Shown here in pieces: positions 51,509 to 60,458 of a stretch of DNA of 64,000 bases. The stretch's first letter is position 1, and each line of letters begins with the position of its first letter. The DNA is from JAMXLO01 sp963832895 (GTDB lineage: Bacteria > Pseudomonadota > Alphaproteobacteria > Acetobacterales > Acetobacteraceae): NCBI GenBank assembly GCA_963832895.1, contig CAWHVQ010000021.1, positions 620,001-684,000 of the forward strand. The letters are read 5' to 3'. The position numbers were made by a program, and so were the translations under genes. The notes under the pieces are model-generated. The model did not search any database. It had not been told where the DNA came from and saw only the letters and a list, made by a program, of their open reading frames with translations.

Positions 51509-52309
51509 ATGTTTCTCACCCTCCTGCCGGTGTGGCTGTCTGGGCTGATACTGGTCGGAGTTCCGATACTGCTCGCAGTGGGAGCCCAGGTGTTGCTTCG
51601 CCGCAACCTCGGTCTGGAACGGCTCCGCTCGAACAACGAGGTGGCAGGCTTCAAGTTCGCAGCCGTTGGCGTGCTCTACGCGGTGCTGCTGGCGTTTGCG
51701 GTCATCGTGGTGTGGGAGAGATTCAGCGACGCCGAGAGCAGGGTATCGGAGGAAGCCGGCGCGGCAGCCACGATCTATCGTCTGGCGGAGGGCATCGACG
51801 AACAAACCGGCGCAGTGCTGCGGGACCGGCTGAGCACCTATCTCAATGCCGTAATCGACGTGGAATGGCCGGCGATGGAACATGGCGAGAGCAGCGTTTC
51901 AGCAGCGCACGCCCTCCACGACGTCTATGCAAGTGCTCTCATGATCAATCCTGCCGATCGGCGGGGTGCGGTGCTGTTGTCGGAGATCCTGCACCAGCTG
52001 GATTCAGTGACGCAGGGCCGCCGAGCCAGACTCAACGCGGCGGCCGGCATTGTGCCGGGTATCGTCTGGTTCGTGCTGTTCGCGGGTGCCGTTATCACCG
52101 TCGGCTTCACGTTCTTCTTCGCCACGGAGAATCTTCGCGCCCAGACACTGATGACAGGAGCACTTTGCGGCCTGATCTTCTCAGGATTGCTCATCATCGT
52201 GGCGATCGACCACCCGTTCGCAGGTTCCGTGAAGGTGACACCGGAGGCACTCGCGGCGGTGCTCCATGATCTGGGTTCAGCGCCCAGGGAACCGTTGCAT
52301 GACAACTGA
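51509..52309 (+). CDS. DUF4239-like (bestrophin-like) membrane protein
   Basis: A 266-residue membrane protein from the ATG at 51509, 7 bases after AAGGA. Two helices near the start (LLPVWLSGLILVGVPILLAV, then FAAVGVLYAVLLAFAVIVVW) are followed by a helical soluble part with RFSDAESRVSEEAGAAATIY and RDRLSTYLNAVIDVEWPAM, then two helices at the end (GIVWFVLFAGAVITVGFTFF and ALCGLIFSGLLIIVAID). This order is that of the DUF4239 family. The function of the family is not established. Confidence 0.72.
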   Translation: MFLTLLPVWLSGLILVGVPILLAVGAQVLLRRNLGLERLRSNNEVAGFKFAAVGVLYAVLLAFAVIVVWERFSDAESRVSEEAGAAATIYRLAEGIDEQTGAVLRDRLSTYLNAVIDVEWPAMEHGESSVSAAHALHDVYASALMINPADRRGAVLLSEILHQLDSVTQGRRARLNAAAGIVPGIVWFVLFAGAVITVGFTFFFATENLRAQTLMTGALCGLIFSGLLIIVAIDHPFAGSVKVTPEALAAVLHDLGSAPREPLHDN

Positions 52310-52328
52310 CGTGCGGCGCAGCGGCCTG

Positions 52329-53771
52329 CTAATCGACCGGTTCACTGAGGAAGCGTTCGACCAGCGCCATTGCGCGATCGCGTTTGGCCAGCGCCTGTGC
52401 CCGTTGCTGGTTGCGCGCGCCAGACGTCAGATAGAACCGCTCGTACAGCTCCACCCGCGAGGCAAGCGCGGTGCCAGCGTAATCCCATGCGAGCCGGAAC
52501 AGACGAATGCGGCGTTCCGCGTCGGTGTCGTTGGCGCCGTGCAGATACTTGTCGATGAACGGCCGCAATGACGGTTGCTTCATCATGTGCCAGGTCGGCG
52601 TTGCCAACAGATTGTGGGAGCCGAGCAATTTGATGATCTCATTGGCACGCGGCATCCAGAACGGCATGACGGCACGCAGCGCAGACAACGGTGGCGCGTC
52701 GGGGAACCAGACGCCGTTGCCCCATTCGCTTGGATGATCCTCGGCCGCCTGCACCGCTGATCGGGCAAGTTCCGCGTAGCTCCAGAGTTCCCCGAGCAGT
52801 TGTTGTGACGTGGGGCTCTTGTCGCCGATCGCCTCGGCCATCGCAGTCGCGAGGCCCCAGGCAAATTCCAGTTTGGTCGATGCCCGCACCATGGTCTGCT
52901 GCATGACATTCGGATTCCAGCTCCGGGTCATGGCCTGGTTGTACACCTTGACGTTCGCGTCGATGAACACCCGGCTGCGCGGCACCTCAACCTCGTCGAA
53001 GATCACGAATGCGTCCTGCTCGTCGAAGCGGGATGACAACGGATGATCGAACCGATTGGCGCTTCCGGCGACGCTGTCGCGGCAAACGAATTTCAGTCCT
53101 GGTGTGGCCATCGGAATGCAGAACGACACCGCGAACTTGTCGCCATCCTCGGGCAGCGGACGGCCCGGATAGACCGCGATCTCGTCGGCGAAAGGCGCAA
53201 GTGTCGCGAGAATGCGCGCGCCACGCACGATGATGCCATGCTCGGTGTCGCACACCTTGCGCAGGATGACGTCGTTCTCCTGGCCTGGGATCTCGTCCCT
53301 CGCCTTGTCGATCGTGGGATGGATCAGCGTGTGCGTCAGGCAGATGTCCTCCCGCCGCAGGAATTTCTGATATTCGACCTGGCGCGCGGCACCATCCTCG
53401 TTGCCGTGCTCCGCCCATTCGTGCGCGCAACCGGCGAAACCGGCATAGGTGACATTCATGTAGTCTGGCGTCCGCCCCATCACACCGACGGTGTGCTCCG
53501 CGATGCGGCGCAGTCCGCGATGGCGGCGCTTGAGGTCTTCCGGCGAGCGCGGGATCATATGGCTGACGTTGATCGCCTCGCCGGTCTCCGGGTCCGGGAT
53601 CAGGCAGTCGTCCGCCGCCTCGTGCTGCAGGTCGAAGACCGCGGCCATGCCTTTGGCGGCACCGGCAAATGCCGGATGCGCTACGACATCGGTGACGCGG
53701 TCATCCCCGACCCAGATCTCCCGGTCGTCCTTCAATCCCCGCAGCAGTTGCGCCCCTGTCCGTGCCGGCAT
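52329..53771 (-). CDS. 4-hydroxyphenylacetate 3-monooxygenase-type oxygenase (HpaB-like)
   Basis: A 480-residue FADH2-using monooxygenase from the ATG at 53771. Seen here: ARTGAQLLRGLKDDREIWVG at the N-terminus, the HMIPRSPEDLKRRHRGLRRI segment, LTHTLIHPTIDKARD, the flavin/substrate loop FCIPMATPGLKFVCRD and SSRFDEQDAFVIFDEVEVP, then ATPTWHMMKQPSLRPFIDKY near the C-terminus. These are typical of HpaB/pyoverdin-chromophore PvcC relatives, which need a separate flavin reductase. No HpaC is next to it; the FNR far to the left is a different type. The phenolic substrate is unknown. Confidence 0.88.
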   Translation of the reverse strand: MPARTGAQLLRGLKDDREIWVGDDRVTDVVAHPAFAGAAKGMAAVFDLQHEAADDCLIPDPETGEAINVSHMIPRSPEDLKRRHRGLRRIAEHTVGVMGRTPDYMNVTYAGFAGCAHEWAEHGNEDGAARQVEYQKFLRREDICLTHTLIHPTIDKARDEIPGQENDVILRKVCDTEHGIIVRGARILATLAPFADEIAVYPGRPLPEDGDKFAVSFCIPMATPGLKFVCRDSVAGSANRFDHPLSSRFDEQDAFVIFDEVEVPRSRVFIDANVKVYNQAMTRSWNPNVMQQTMVRASTKLEFAWGLATAMAEAIGDKSPTSQQLLGELWSYAELARSAVQAAEDHPSEWGNGVWFPDAPPLSALRAVMPFWMPRANEIIKLLGSHNLLATPTWHMMKQPSLRPFIDKYLHGANDTDAERRIRLFRLAWDYAGTALASRVELYERFYLTSGARNQQRAQALAKRDRAMALVERFLSEPVD

Positions 53772-53879
53772 CGTGCTTTCCCCCGATTTTGATGGGCGGA
53801 GATACGCTACCACATTCGTGCCGGAGCACGTTGCCGATGCCCGCCACCGTCGCCCATGGAATGTTCGTATGCCCGGCCT

Positions 53880-53975
53880 TCAGTCCTCAAACAGTTGACG
53901 CTTGGCTTCCGCGATGGTCTCAGCGCCGCGTTGGACCACCACCCACTGGTTCTGCGGCAGCCGAACGCTCCGCCA
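53880..53975 (-). pseudogene. Possible HEPN (DUF86, HepT-type toxin) remnant
   Basis: In the same frame directly after the nucleotidyltransferase fragment is QWVVVQRGAETIAEAKRQLF then a stop. VVQRGAETIAEAKRQL resembles the HepT helix consensus (AVERNLEIIGEAVKRL-type). The expected N-terminus and the catalytic RxxxxH region are missing, so at most this is a deletion relic. It could be a chance match; the position after an MntA-type antitoxin fragment raises its likelihood. Confidence 0.3.
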
Positions 53976-54155
53976 TCAGAACACTGGCAAGGCGCTTGTC
54001 TCGATCCGTGCCCGCAGTAGCTTGCGCAGACTGTCGCGCGTCATCATGTCGGTTTTGCACCCAAGAGTTCGTGCGGCGGCCTGTTGTACGTCCATCAGGT
54101 CAAACAGACTGAACTTCCCTCGCTCGTAATCGAAAAACAGGTCAACGTCGGAATC
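53976..54155 (-). pseudogene. Nucleotidyltransferase (MntA-type antitoxin), C-terminal fragment
   Basis: Sixty codons read DSDVDLFFDYERGKFSLFDL then MDVQQAAARTLGCKTDMMTR, ending LRARIETSALPVF and a stop at 53976. This is the second half of a minimal nucleotidyltransferase: the DSDVDL metal-binding aspartates are present but the preceding GSxARG helix is not. The frame is closed by a TAA at 54164-54162, so there is no start. It is the complement of the N-terminal fragment 1.8 kb to the right (55944-56054). Confidence 0.6.
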
Positions 54156-54347
54156 CCCAGCTTAACGACCTGTGCCGGACAGCAATGGGCTGCAGGGAGG
54201 CCTTTTCAGACTGCCGGTATCAACGCTTTGCCCTTAGCCGACCAATCCGCGATCTGTGAGAAGGTGGAGACGTTCAACGCCTTCTCGCCCGACCCGAGTT
54301 TCCGTCGTGTGCCGAAACGGCAACTCATTGTGTTGTAACCCGCTGGG
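54156..54347. other. Spacer with no gene seen
   Basis: This lies between the nucleotidyltransferase fragment and the aldo/keto reductase stop. Short plus-strand frames here have no recognisable product. Confidence 0.4.
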
Positions 54348-55316
54348 TCAATCCTCGCGCAGCTTAGCAATGTCCTCGTCAGTGCGGTTCCCGTGGATCG
54401 ACACCTGTGAAAGCTCCCCCTCGATCCGGGCCAGCTCGTCGGCGGTCAGGTCAACATCGGCGGCACCGAGATTTTCGTCGATGCGCTCGATCTTGCGCGA
54501 ACCCGGGATCGGGGTGACGAACGGCCATTTCGCCAGCATCCATGCCAGAGAGACCTGGGCGGAGGTTACGCCCTTCACATCCGCAAACTTGTGCAGCAGG
54601 TCCAGAAGTGGCTGGCTAGCTTCGATATTCCTTTTATCGAAACGGGTTATGACGCGGCGAACGTCGTCGCCTTCATATTTGTCGCCCGCCCTCACCTTGC
54701 CGGACAGGAAGCCGCTGGCCATCGGCGAAAAGGCGACAAAGCCGATGTTCGAGTCACGGCAAAGCGGAAGGACCTCTTCCTCGAACACTCGCTCCATAAT
54801 GGAGTATTCGCTCTGGATAGCGGCTAGCGGCGTCACGGCGTGCGCGCGGCGTATCTGATCGGCGTTGGTCTGGGATTGTCCCCAGCCAAGGATTTTGCCT
54901 TCGCGGATCAGCTCGCCCATCACCTCGGCGATTTCCTCGACGGGCACGGTGGGGTTCACCCGATGCAGGTAATACAGCTCGACGTGATCGGTGCCGAGCC
55001 GCTTCAACGACGCTTCCAGGTGGGCGCGGACTTGGTTCTCGGTGGTGTTGTCGCTAGTTGCTTCCTCTGTTCGGAGCTTGGTGGCAATCACAACCTCGTT
55101 GCGCACTGGTTTGAGGGCTTCGCCGACCAGCGTTTCGTTATGCCCGTTTCCATAACCTTCGGCCGTGTCGAAGTGGGTGCAGCCGCGCTCGAAAGCATGG
55201 CGGATCAGACGGATTGCTTCATCACGATCGGGGCCTGCGCCGTAGCCGTGGCTGAAACCCATGCACCCAACCCCGACTGCCGAGACCTCGATATCTCGCA
55301 GAAGACGCTTCTTCAT
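54348..55316 (-). CDS. Aldo/keto reductase
   Basis: A 322-residue NADPH-dependent TIM-barrel reductase from the ATG at 55316, behind GGAGG (a longer open frame upstream has no homology). Seen here: VSAVGVGCMGFSHGYG, the catalytic DTAEGYGNGHNETLVGEAL (D and Y of the D-Y-K-H tetrad), EVVIATKLRTEE (K), HVELYYLHRVNPTVPVEEIA (H), and the cofactor end TPIPGSRKIERIDENLGA. It is similar in layout to the second reductase at the right edge. It lies inside the segment that separates the two nucleotidyltransferase halves, and may have come in with it. Confidence 0.9.
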   Translation of the reverse strand: MKKRLLRDIEVSAVGVGCMGFSHGYGAGPDRDEAIRLIRHAFERGCTHFDTAEGYGNGHNETLVGEALKPVRNEVVIATKLRTEEATSDNTTENQVRAHLEASLKRLGTDHVELYYLHRVNPTVPVEEIAEVMGELIREGKILGWGQSQTNADQIRRAHAVTPLAAIQSEYSIMERVFEEEVLPLCRDSNIGFVAFSPMASGFLSGKVRAGDKYEGDDVRRVITRFDKRNIEASQPLLDLLHKFADVKGVTSAQVSLAWMLAKWPFVTPIPGSRKIERIDENLGAADVDLTADELARIEGELSQVSIHGNRTDEDIAKLRED

Positions 55317-55543
55317 GTCATTCCTCCGCGCGAAGTTCGCGAGCCGGGGCGCACGCATCGCGCGTCGCGGCTTCCGCAACGTGGTCCTGCGCCTAGTCGA
55401 GGTAGCTTTTCCCTCCGGCGCATTGGCCTTCTCCAAAAGTAGGTGAACGTCGCGCATTGTAGCATGGATGCAAGTTTCCGGTTCCCCAGCCCGTGTGACG
55501 TGCATAATCAAGAGATTTGCGAAGCGCCTGGTATAATGGCCGC

Positions 55544-55792
55544 ATGGTCAAACCGAATACCTATCCCGAATGGATCGCGGCCATGAATGCTGAAGCAAAG
55601 CGGCGGGGCGATACCAGCACGCACCTGCCGCACGTAATGAACCCGTTCTACGACCCCTTCCCCGTATCGCCGCAGGACGACGATTGGCGCGCGTATTTCC
55701 AGCACGGGCACACCCCGGCAGCGGCGTTAGACGCGGAAGGATTGATCGAGTGGCAACGGCTACCAGACCGGCAAGCCGGCTTCGGCCCTTGA
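55544..55792 (+). CDS. Small protein of unknown function
   Basis: An 82-residue frame from the ATG at 55544. It is hydrophilic, with many Pro, Asp and aromatic residues (NTYPEWIAAMNAEAKRRGDT, NPFYDPFPVSPQDDDWRAYF) and no signal or membrane segment. The composition is protein-like. I do not recognise a family. It lies between the aldo/keto reductase, on the other strand, and the palindrome-rich stretch at 55793-55900. Confidence 0.5.
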   Translation: MVKPNTYPEWIAAMNAEAKRRGDTSTHLPHVMNPFYDPFPVSPQDDDWRAYFQHGHTPAAALDAEGLIEWQRLPDRQAGFGP

Positions 55793-55852
55793 CCCCGGCG
55801 CTCGCGCTCAGCCAGGGGCAGTGGTGCTGTTTCGCTCAGGCCCCGTCCGAAG

Positions 55853-55895
55853 TGACATTTCTATCGGGGAGAAATCGTGACTTCACTATCGGGCA
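55853..55895. mobile_element. Possible insertion-sequence end remnant with direct repeats
   Basis: Two 18-base units 25 bases apart (TGACATTTCTATCGGGGA at 55853 and TGACTTCACTATCGGGCA at 55878) match at 13-14 positions. Tandem copies of TGACATTTCTAT-like sequence are typical of the terminal regions of IS21-family elements. No transposase gene is present. They lie about 50 bases from where the nucleotidyltransferase N-terminal fragment breaks off. Confidence 0.4.
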
Positions 55896-55943
55896 CCGAC
55901 AGCGTTTTCCGAGCGGTAGCGCACCATGACGGCCGAGCGTGTC

Positions 55944-56054
55944 CCGTGCATCGCCACGCGCGGTTGAGCAGAACAGGTACAGGTGCTGCACGCCGAGCTG
56001 CTTTAGTTCGGCTTCATGCTCCTTCAGCCTGGCAATGGCATCGGCGCGATCCAT
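55944..56054 (-). pseudogene. Nucleotidyltransferase (MntA-type antitoxin), N-terminal fragment
   Basis: From the ATG at 56054: MDRADAIARLKEHEAELKQL, then GVQHLYLFCSTARGDARD, the first helix and the GSxARG motif of a minimal nucleotidyltransferase (with C for the first G). After residue ~38 the frame turns to unrelated sequence. The missing part (DSDVDL onward) is what is found at 53976-54155 on the same strand. Confidence 0.55.
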
Positions 56055-56135
56055 TGCTTCTGTACAGCACGGACACCAGCTCTCCTCGACCCGGGCTTGA
56101 CCGCCAACCCCAACCCGTCCGATCACCCCGCCGCC

Positions 56136-57998
56136 ATGTCCCTCCTTACCATCACCGACGCCGCCATCCGCCTCGGCGGGCGCAGCATCCTGAACGGCGC
56201 CGACCTCTCGGTGGATCAGGGGCGGCGCATCGGCCTGGTCGGCCGCAACGGCGCCGGCAAGTCCACCCTGCTGCGCGCCATCGCCGGCGAGCAGGCGCTG
56301 GACGCGGGAGAAATCCACCTCGCCGCCCGCACCCGTATCGCGACGGTGGCCCAGGAAGCGCCGTCGGGCGACGCCACCCTGCTGGACACTGTCCTGCAAG
56401 GCGACCCCGAACGCCTCGCGCTGCTCACGGAGGCCGACGCCGCAGACCCCCACCGCCTCGCTGAGATCCACGAGCGCCTGCGCGCCATCGGCGCCGATGC
56501 GGCACCCGCGCGGGCCGCCGCCATCCTCGCCGGCCTCGGCTTCGACGAGGCAGCCCAGCAACGCCCGGTCGAGGAGTTCTCGGGCGGCTGGCGCATGCGC
56601 GTGGCTCTCGCGACCGCGCTGTTTGCCGCGCCCGATCTGCTACTGCTGGATGAACCGACCAACCATCTCGACCTGGAGGCTACACTCTGGCTGGAGACCT
56701 GGCTCGCCCGCTTCCCCGGCGCCGTGCTGCTGGTCTCGCACGACCGCGTGCTGCTGGATCGCGCGGTGCAGGCGATCGCATTCCTCGATCGCGGCCGCAT
56801 CAGCGTCACCCCCGGCGGCTTCGACGAGTTCGTCCGCATCCGCACCGAGCGCGCCCTGCAGCAGGCCAGCGCCGCCAAGCGCATCGCCACCGAACGCGCC
56901 CACATCCAGTCGTTCATCGATCGCTTCCGCTACAAGGCGAGCAAGGCTCGCCAGGCTCAATCGCGCATCAAGGCGCTCGCTCGCCTGCCGCAGATCGAGA
57001 CGGTGATCGAGGACGCCCCCACGCGCTTCGACTTTCCCGAACCCGCCCGCATCGCGCCACCCATTCTGGCGCTGGACCGTGTGGCCGTCGGCTATGACGG
57101 CACTCCGGTGCTGCGCAACGTCTCGCTGGCGATCGATATGGACGACCGCATCGCGCTGCTCGGCGCAAACGGCAACGGCAAGTCCACGCTGGCGAAGCTG
57201 CTGGCCGAACGCCTCACGACACTGAGTGGCGAAATCCGCCGTGGGCCGAAGCTGCGCGTGGGCTATTTCGCCCAGCACCAGACCGAAGAGCTGGTCGAGA
57301 CCGAAAACCCGATCGACCACATGATGCGCGCCCTGCCACGCGCAACGCCCCCTCAGGTGCGCGCCCAGCTCGCTCGCTTCGGGCTTGACGCCGACCGCGC
57401 GGAGACGCCGGTGGCCAACCTGTCGGGCGGCGAGAAGGCGCGGCTGCTGCTGTCGCTCGCCACGCGCGATGCGCCGCAGTTGCTGATCCTCGACGAACCC
57501 ACCAACCATCTCGACATCGATGCGCGGGAGGCCTTGGTGAAGGCGCTGGCGGACTTCCAGGGCGCTGTGCTGCTGATCACCCATGACCCCCACCTGGTTG
57601 AACTGATCGCCGATCGCCTCTGGCTGGTCGCCGACGGAACCGTACGGCCATTCGACGGTGACCTGGACGACTATCGCGCGCTGCTCGCCGAGCGTTCCCG
57701 GGCCGCACCGAAGCCCGACGTCGGCAATCGCCGTGATGAGCGACGCGAACGCGCTGATGCGCGTGCCGCGCTGGCGCCGCTTCGCAAACAGGCGCGCGAC
57801 GCGGAGGCGCGGCTGACACGGCTGGCGGCGGAACGCGCGACGATAGAGAGAACGCTGGCCGATCCCGCCCTCTATGTTCCGACGCGCAAGGCGGAGATCG
57901 CTGCCGCTAACGCCCGGCTGGCCACGATCAGGAAACTTGCGGCGACCGCAGAGTCGGAGTGGCTTGCGGCGGAAGAGGCGCTGGAAGCAGCTTCCTGA
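56136..57998 (+). CDS. ABC-F family ATP-binding protein (Uup-like)
   Basis: A 620-residue soluble protein with two ABC domains and no membrane part. The start is the ATG at 56136; an upstream extension has no homology. Seen here: Walker A GRNGAGKST (36-44), EFSGGWRMRVALATALF, LLDEPTNHLDLEATLWLE, a linker rich in basic residues (the ABC-F P-site tRNA-interaction region), second Walker A GANGNGKST, NLSGGEKARLLLSLATRD, LDEPTNHLDIDARE and a C-terminal coiled coil (KQARDAEARLTRLAAERATI), as in Uup. It probably acts on the ribosome. The downstream unknown gene is convergent with the SDR. Confidence 0.92.
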   Translation: MSLLTITDAAIRLGGRSILNGADLSVDQGRRIGLVGRNGAGKSTLLRAIAGEQALDAGEIHLAARTRIATVAQEAPSGDATLLDTVLQGDPERLALLTEADAADPHRLAEIHERLRAIGADAAPARAAAILAGLGFDEAAQQRPVEEFSGGWRMRVALATALFAAPDLLLLDEPTNHLDLEATLWLETWLARFPGAVLLVSHDRVLLDRAVQAIAFLDRGRISVTPGGFDEFVRIRTERALQQASAAKRIATERAHIQSFIDRFRYKASKARQAQSRIKALARLPQIETVIEDAPTRFDFPEPARIAPPILALDRVAVGYDGTPVLRNVSLAIDMDDRIALLGANGNGKSTLAKLLAERLTTLSGEIRRGPKLRVGYFAQHQTEELVETENPIDHMMRALPRATPPQVRAQLARFGLDADRAETPVANLSGGEKARLLLSLATRDAPQLLILDEPTNHLDIDAREALVKALADFQGAVLLITHDPHLVELIADRLWLVADGTVRPFDGDLDDYRALLAERSRAAPKPDVGNRRDERRERADARAALAPLRKQARDAEARLTRLAAERATIERTLADPALYVPTRKAEIAAANARLATIRKLAATAESEWLAAEEALEAAS

Positions 57999-58045
57999 GG
58001 ATCATTCACCGACGCGCAACGAATCCGCGAGAAGGGCGAAGCCGC

Positions 58046-58558
58046 ATGATCTACATGGTCGAAATGGCACTGCTGGACATGGTGCGCCGCACGGAATGGG
58101 AGGCGTGGTACACCGCTCATCAGCATCGCCTGCTATCCATTCCGGGCATTCACGCAAGCCAGCGCTTCGAGTGCATCCACACTGCCGCTTCTCCCTTCGT
58201 CGCATTGCACGAGGTCGATGGCCCGCAGATCTTCACCGCAGACGCCTACCGTGAAAGCGCCGGCCCCACGAATACCGGCGAATGGCAGACGAAGATGGGC
58301 AACTGGCACCGGAACATATTCCGTGGCCTCGATCACACGCCCGACGTGTCGATGGCTGCACGTCTCGTCGTAGTCGAACGCAACTGCGAAGGGGCCTTGC
58401 CGCGCGATGCCGACCTGCGCTGGCTGGAGGCGGTCGGCCTCGATCAGAGCGTGCGCCGTCGCGGTTTGGCGGTTATGTCTCCCGCAGCGGCGGACCTGCT
58501 TGCCGGCACACCGGGCATCCGCGTGCTGAAGCCGCTCGGTCCGCGCCTGGTCAGATGA
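58046..58558 (+). CDS. Uncharacterised protein, possible duplicated dimeric-barrel fold
   Basis: A 170-residue frame from the ATG at 58046, behind GAGAAGGGC. It opens MIYMVEMALLDMVRRTEWEA then WYTAHQHRLLSIPGIHASQR, a layout like dimeric alpha/beta-barrel proteins. A second half follows with MAARLVVVERNCEGA and ends RVLKPLGPRLVR. It has no catalytic motif that I recognise. It overlaps the convergent SDR gene by 8 bases at their 3' ends. Its closeness to the ABC-F gene (47 bases) suggests co-transcription. Confidence 0.6.
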   Translation: MIYMVEMALLDMVRRTEWEAWYTAHQHRLLSIPGIHASQRFECIHTAASPFVALHEVDGPQIFTADAYRESAGPTNTGEWQTKMGNWHRNIFRGLDHTPDVSMAARLVVVERNCEGALPRDADLRWLEAVGLDQSVRRRGLAVMSPAAADLLAGTPGIRVLKPLGPRLVR

Positions 58559-59300
58559 CCAGCCCGCCATCGACGTGCAGCGCCTGACCGGTGATGTAGC
58601 CCGCTGACGGTGAGGCAAGGAACGCGATCGCCGCCGCCACCTCGTCCGGCAATCCCACGCGACCGAGCGGCACGCTGGCGAGCTGCCGCCGCAGCCGCTC
58701 GGGATCGATCGCCGCATGCGCGCCAGGGTCCTTGCGTATGAAACCAGGCACCACGGCATTCACCGTCACACCGGCAGGCGCCAGTTCCAGTGCCAGCGCG
58801 CGCACCAGTGCTTCCAGCCCCGCCTTCGCCGCAGCCGACGCAGCGAACACCGTCGTATCCGTGCGGAACGCATGCGCCACGAAACTGGACACCGCCACCA
58901 CGCGCGCATCGCGTCCCGCCTTCAAATGCGGGATGGCTGCGCGTGCCAGCCGAAAGAACGCACCCTGGATCGCCTCCACCGACGCCGTCATCGCGGCATC
59001 GGTCAGTTCGCCGAATGCCGTGCGATCGGCGAAGCCGGCATTGCTGACCAGCACGTTCAATCCGCCGAACCGTGCGACCGCCTGCGCCACCAAAGCGTCC
59101 GCCACAGCCGGGTCAGCGAGATCACCTAATGCGATTTCAGCGACCGCACCCGCCGCGCGCGCCGCGGCCGCGACGCGTTCAGCTTCGACGCGGTTCTTTC
59201 GCGTGTGGACCAGCAGCGCGACGTCAGGGGCGGCCAAGGCACGACACACCGCCGCTCCGATGCCGCTCGCCGCTCCGGTCACCAGGACGACGCGTTGCAT
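58551..59300 (-). CDS. SDR family oxidoreductase with atypical catalytic motif
   Basis: A 249-residue Rossmann-fold reductase. Seen here: the cofactor motif VVLVTGAASGIGAAVCRAL (4-22), NVLVSNAGFADR, VVAVSSFVAHAF with the catalytic serine region, and HVDGGLVI at the C-terminus. The usual YxxxK is replaced: the segment is TTVFAASAAAKAGLEALVRA, so K has S four positions earlier and F seven positions earlier. Some SDRs (FabI/FabL type) use Y-x6-K; here that tyrosine would be phenylalanine. It may be a divergent subfamily rather than an inactive copy. It ends 3 bases from the CDF stop and both are on the minus strand. Confidence 0.85.
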   Translation of the reverse strand: MQRVVLVTGAASGIGAAVCRALAAPDVALLVHTRKNRVEAERVAAAARAAGAVAEIALGDLADPAVADALVAQAVARFGGLNVLVSNAGFADRTAFGELTDAAMTASVEAIQGAFFRLARAAIPHLKAGRDARVVAVSSFVAHAFRTDTTVFAASAAAKAGLEALVRALALELAPAGVTVNAVVPGFIRKDPGAHAAIDPERLRRQLASVPLGRVGLPDEVAAAIAFLASPSAGYITGQALHVDGGLVI

Positions 59301-59303
59301 CCG

Positions 59304-60218
59304 TCACACCACATCATGTGGCCGCAGCCGACACAATTCAGCGTCGGTGTCGGTTTCGATCTGCAGAGTCGCGTGGCCGATGCCGAAACGATCGCGTAAC
59401 TCGGTCGTCACATCATGCAGCGTTCGCTCCGCCGATGGATCGGTGCACACGAGATGCGCCGTCAGCGCCGTCTGCGTCGTGCTCAGCCCCCAGATGTGCA
59501 GATCGTGCACCTCCAGAACGCCTGGAACGGAGGCCAGGTAGTCCTGCACCGCCTCTTGCGCCACGCCACCGGGCACCGCATCCATTGCCAGGTCGATCGA
59601 TTCTCGCAACAGCCCCCAGGTGGTCACGACGATCACAACGCCAATCGCCAAACTCACCGCCGGATCGAGCCACACCCAGCCGGTGAGCAAAATCAGCAGC
59701 CCCGCCAGCACGACACCCGCCGAGACGCCGGCATCGGCCGCCATGTGGACGAACTGCGCACGCACATTGATGTCGTGGCCGCGGCCCCGCAGGAAAAGCA
59801 GCGCGGTGGCGCCGTTGATCAGGATGCCGGCGGCCGCCACGAGGATCACCGTGGCTTCCCGCACCGGTTCAGGCGCCAACAACCGGTGCACCGCCTCCAC
59901 GCCGATCGCGCCGACGCCGATCAGCAGGATGGTGGCGTTCAGCAGTGCGGCCAGGATGGAACTGCGCCCCCAGCCATAGGTCCGCCGTCTGGTCGGCGGC
60001 CGTCGCGCGAGCCAGGCGGCGCCCCAACCAAGCAACAGACCCAGAACGTCGCCGAAATTGTGCGTCGCGTCCGCCAGGAGCGCCATCGAGTTGGCCAACA
60101 GGCCGAACGCGATCTCGGCCACGACGAACCCAAGATTGAGTGCCGTGCCGATGGCGAAGGCGCGATCATGCCCATGATGGCTGTGATGATGGCCGTGATC
60201 GTGCTGGTGGTGCGCCAT
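59304..60218 (-). CDS. Cation diffusion facilitator family transporter
   Basis: A 304-residue metal/proton antiporter of the CzcD/ZitB type, which exports Zn(II) or similar divalent metals. Seen here: a histidine-rich start (HHQHDHGHHHSHHGHDR), six membrane segments, the transport-site motif SMALLADATHNFGDVLGLLL (H and D of helix II), HMAADAGVSAGVVLAGLLIL with HxxxD in helix V, and a C-terminal cytoplasmic domain with HLVCTDPSAERTLHDVTTEL. It precedes the SDR gene on the same strand. The regulator is not visible. Confidence 0.93.
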   Translation of the reverse strand: MAHHQHDHGHHHSHHGHDRAFAIGTALNLGFVVAEIAFGLLANSMALLADATHNFGDVLGLLLGWGAAWLARRPPTRRRTYGWGRSSILAALLNATILLIGVGAIGVEAVHRLLAPEPVREATVILVAAAGILINGATALLFLRGRGHDINVRAQFVHMAADAGVSAGVVLAGLLILLTGWVWLDPAVSLAIGVVIVVTTWGLLRESIDLAMDAVPGGVAQEAVQDYLASVPGVLEVHDLHIWGLSTTQTALTAHLVCTDPSAERTLHDVTTELRDRFGIGHATLQIETDTDAELCRLRPHDVV

Positions 60219-60458
60219 TGCTGATGAATAATGCCCGGCTGCGCCCTTGATGGCGAGACGAAGTTGTTCCGGGACGCCGGTAACCTTGGAAACTACTCAG
60301 TAAACGTGGCGGCAGCGCGACCGAAGGTTCGTGGCTGTTACATTGTACCGCAACGAACTGCGTGCCTGCCTCACGCACTCCTGATGGCAGGATGAAGCTC
60401 ACTTCAAGCTATGCACGGCGTGACAGTGCGGGCTGGCCTGCCCACCTCCGGATGCGTA

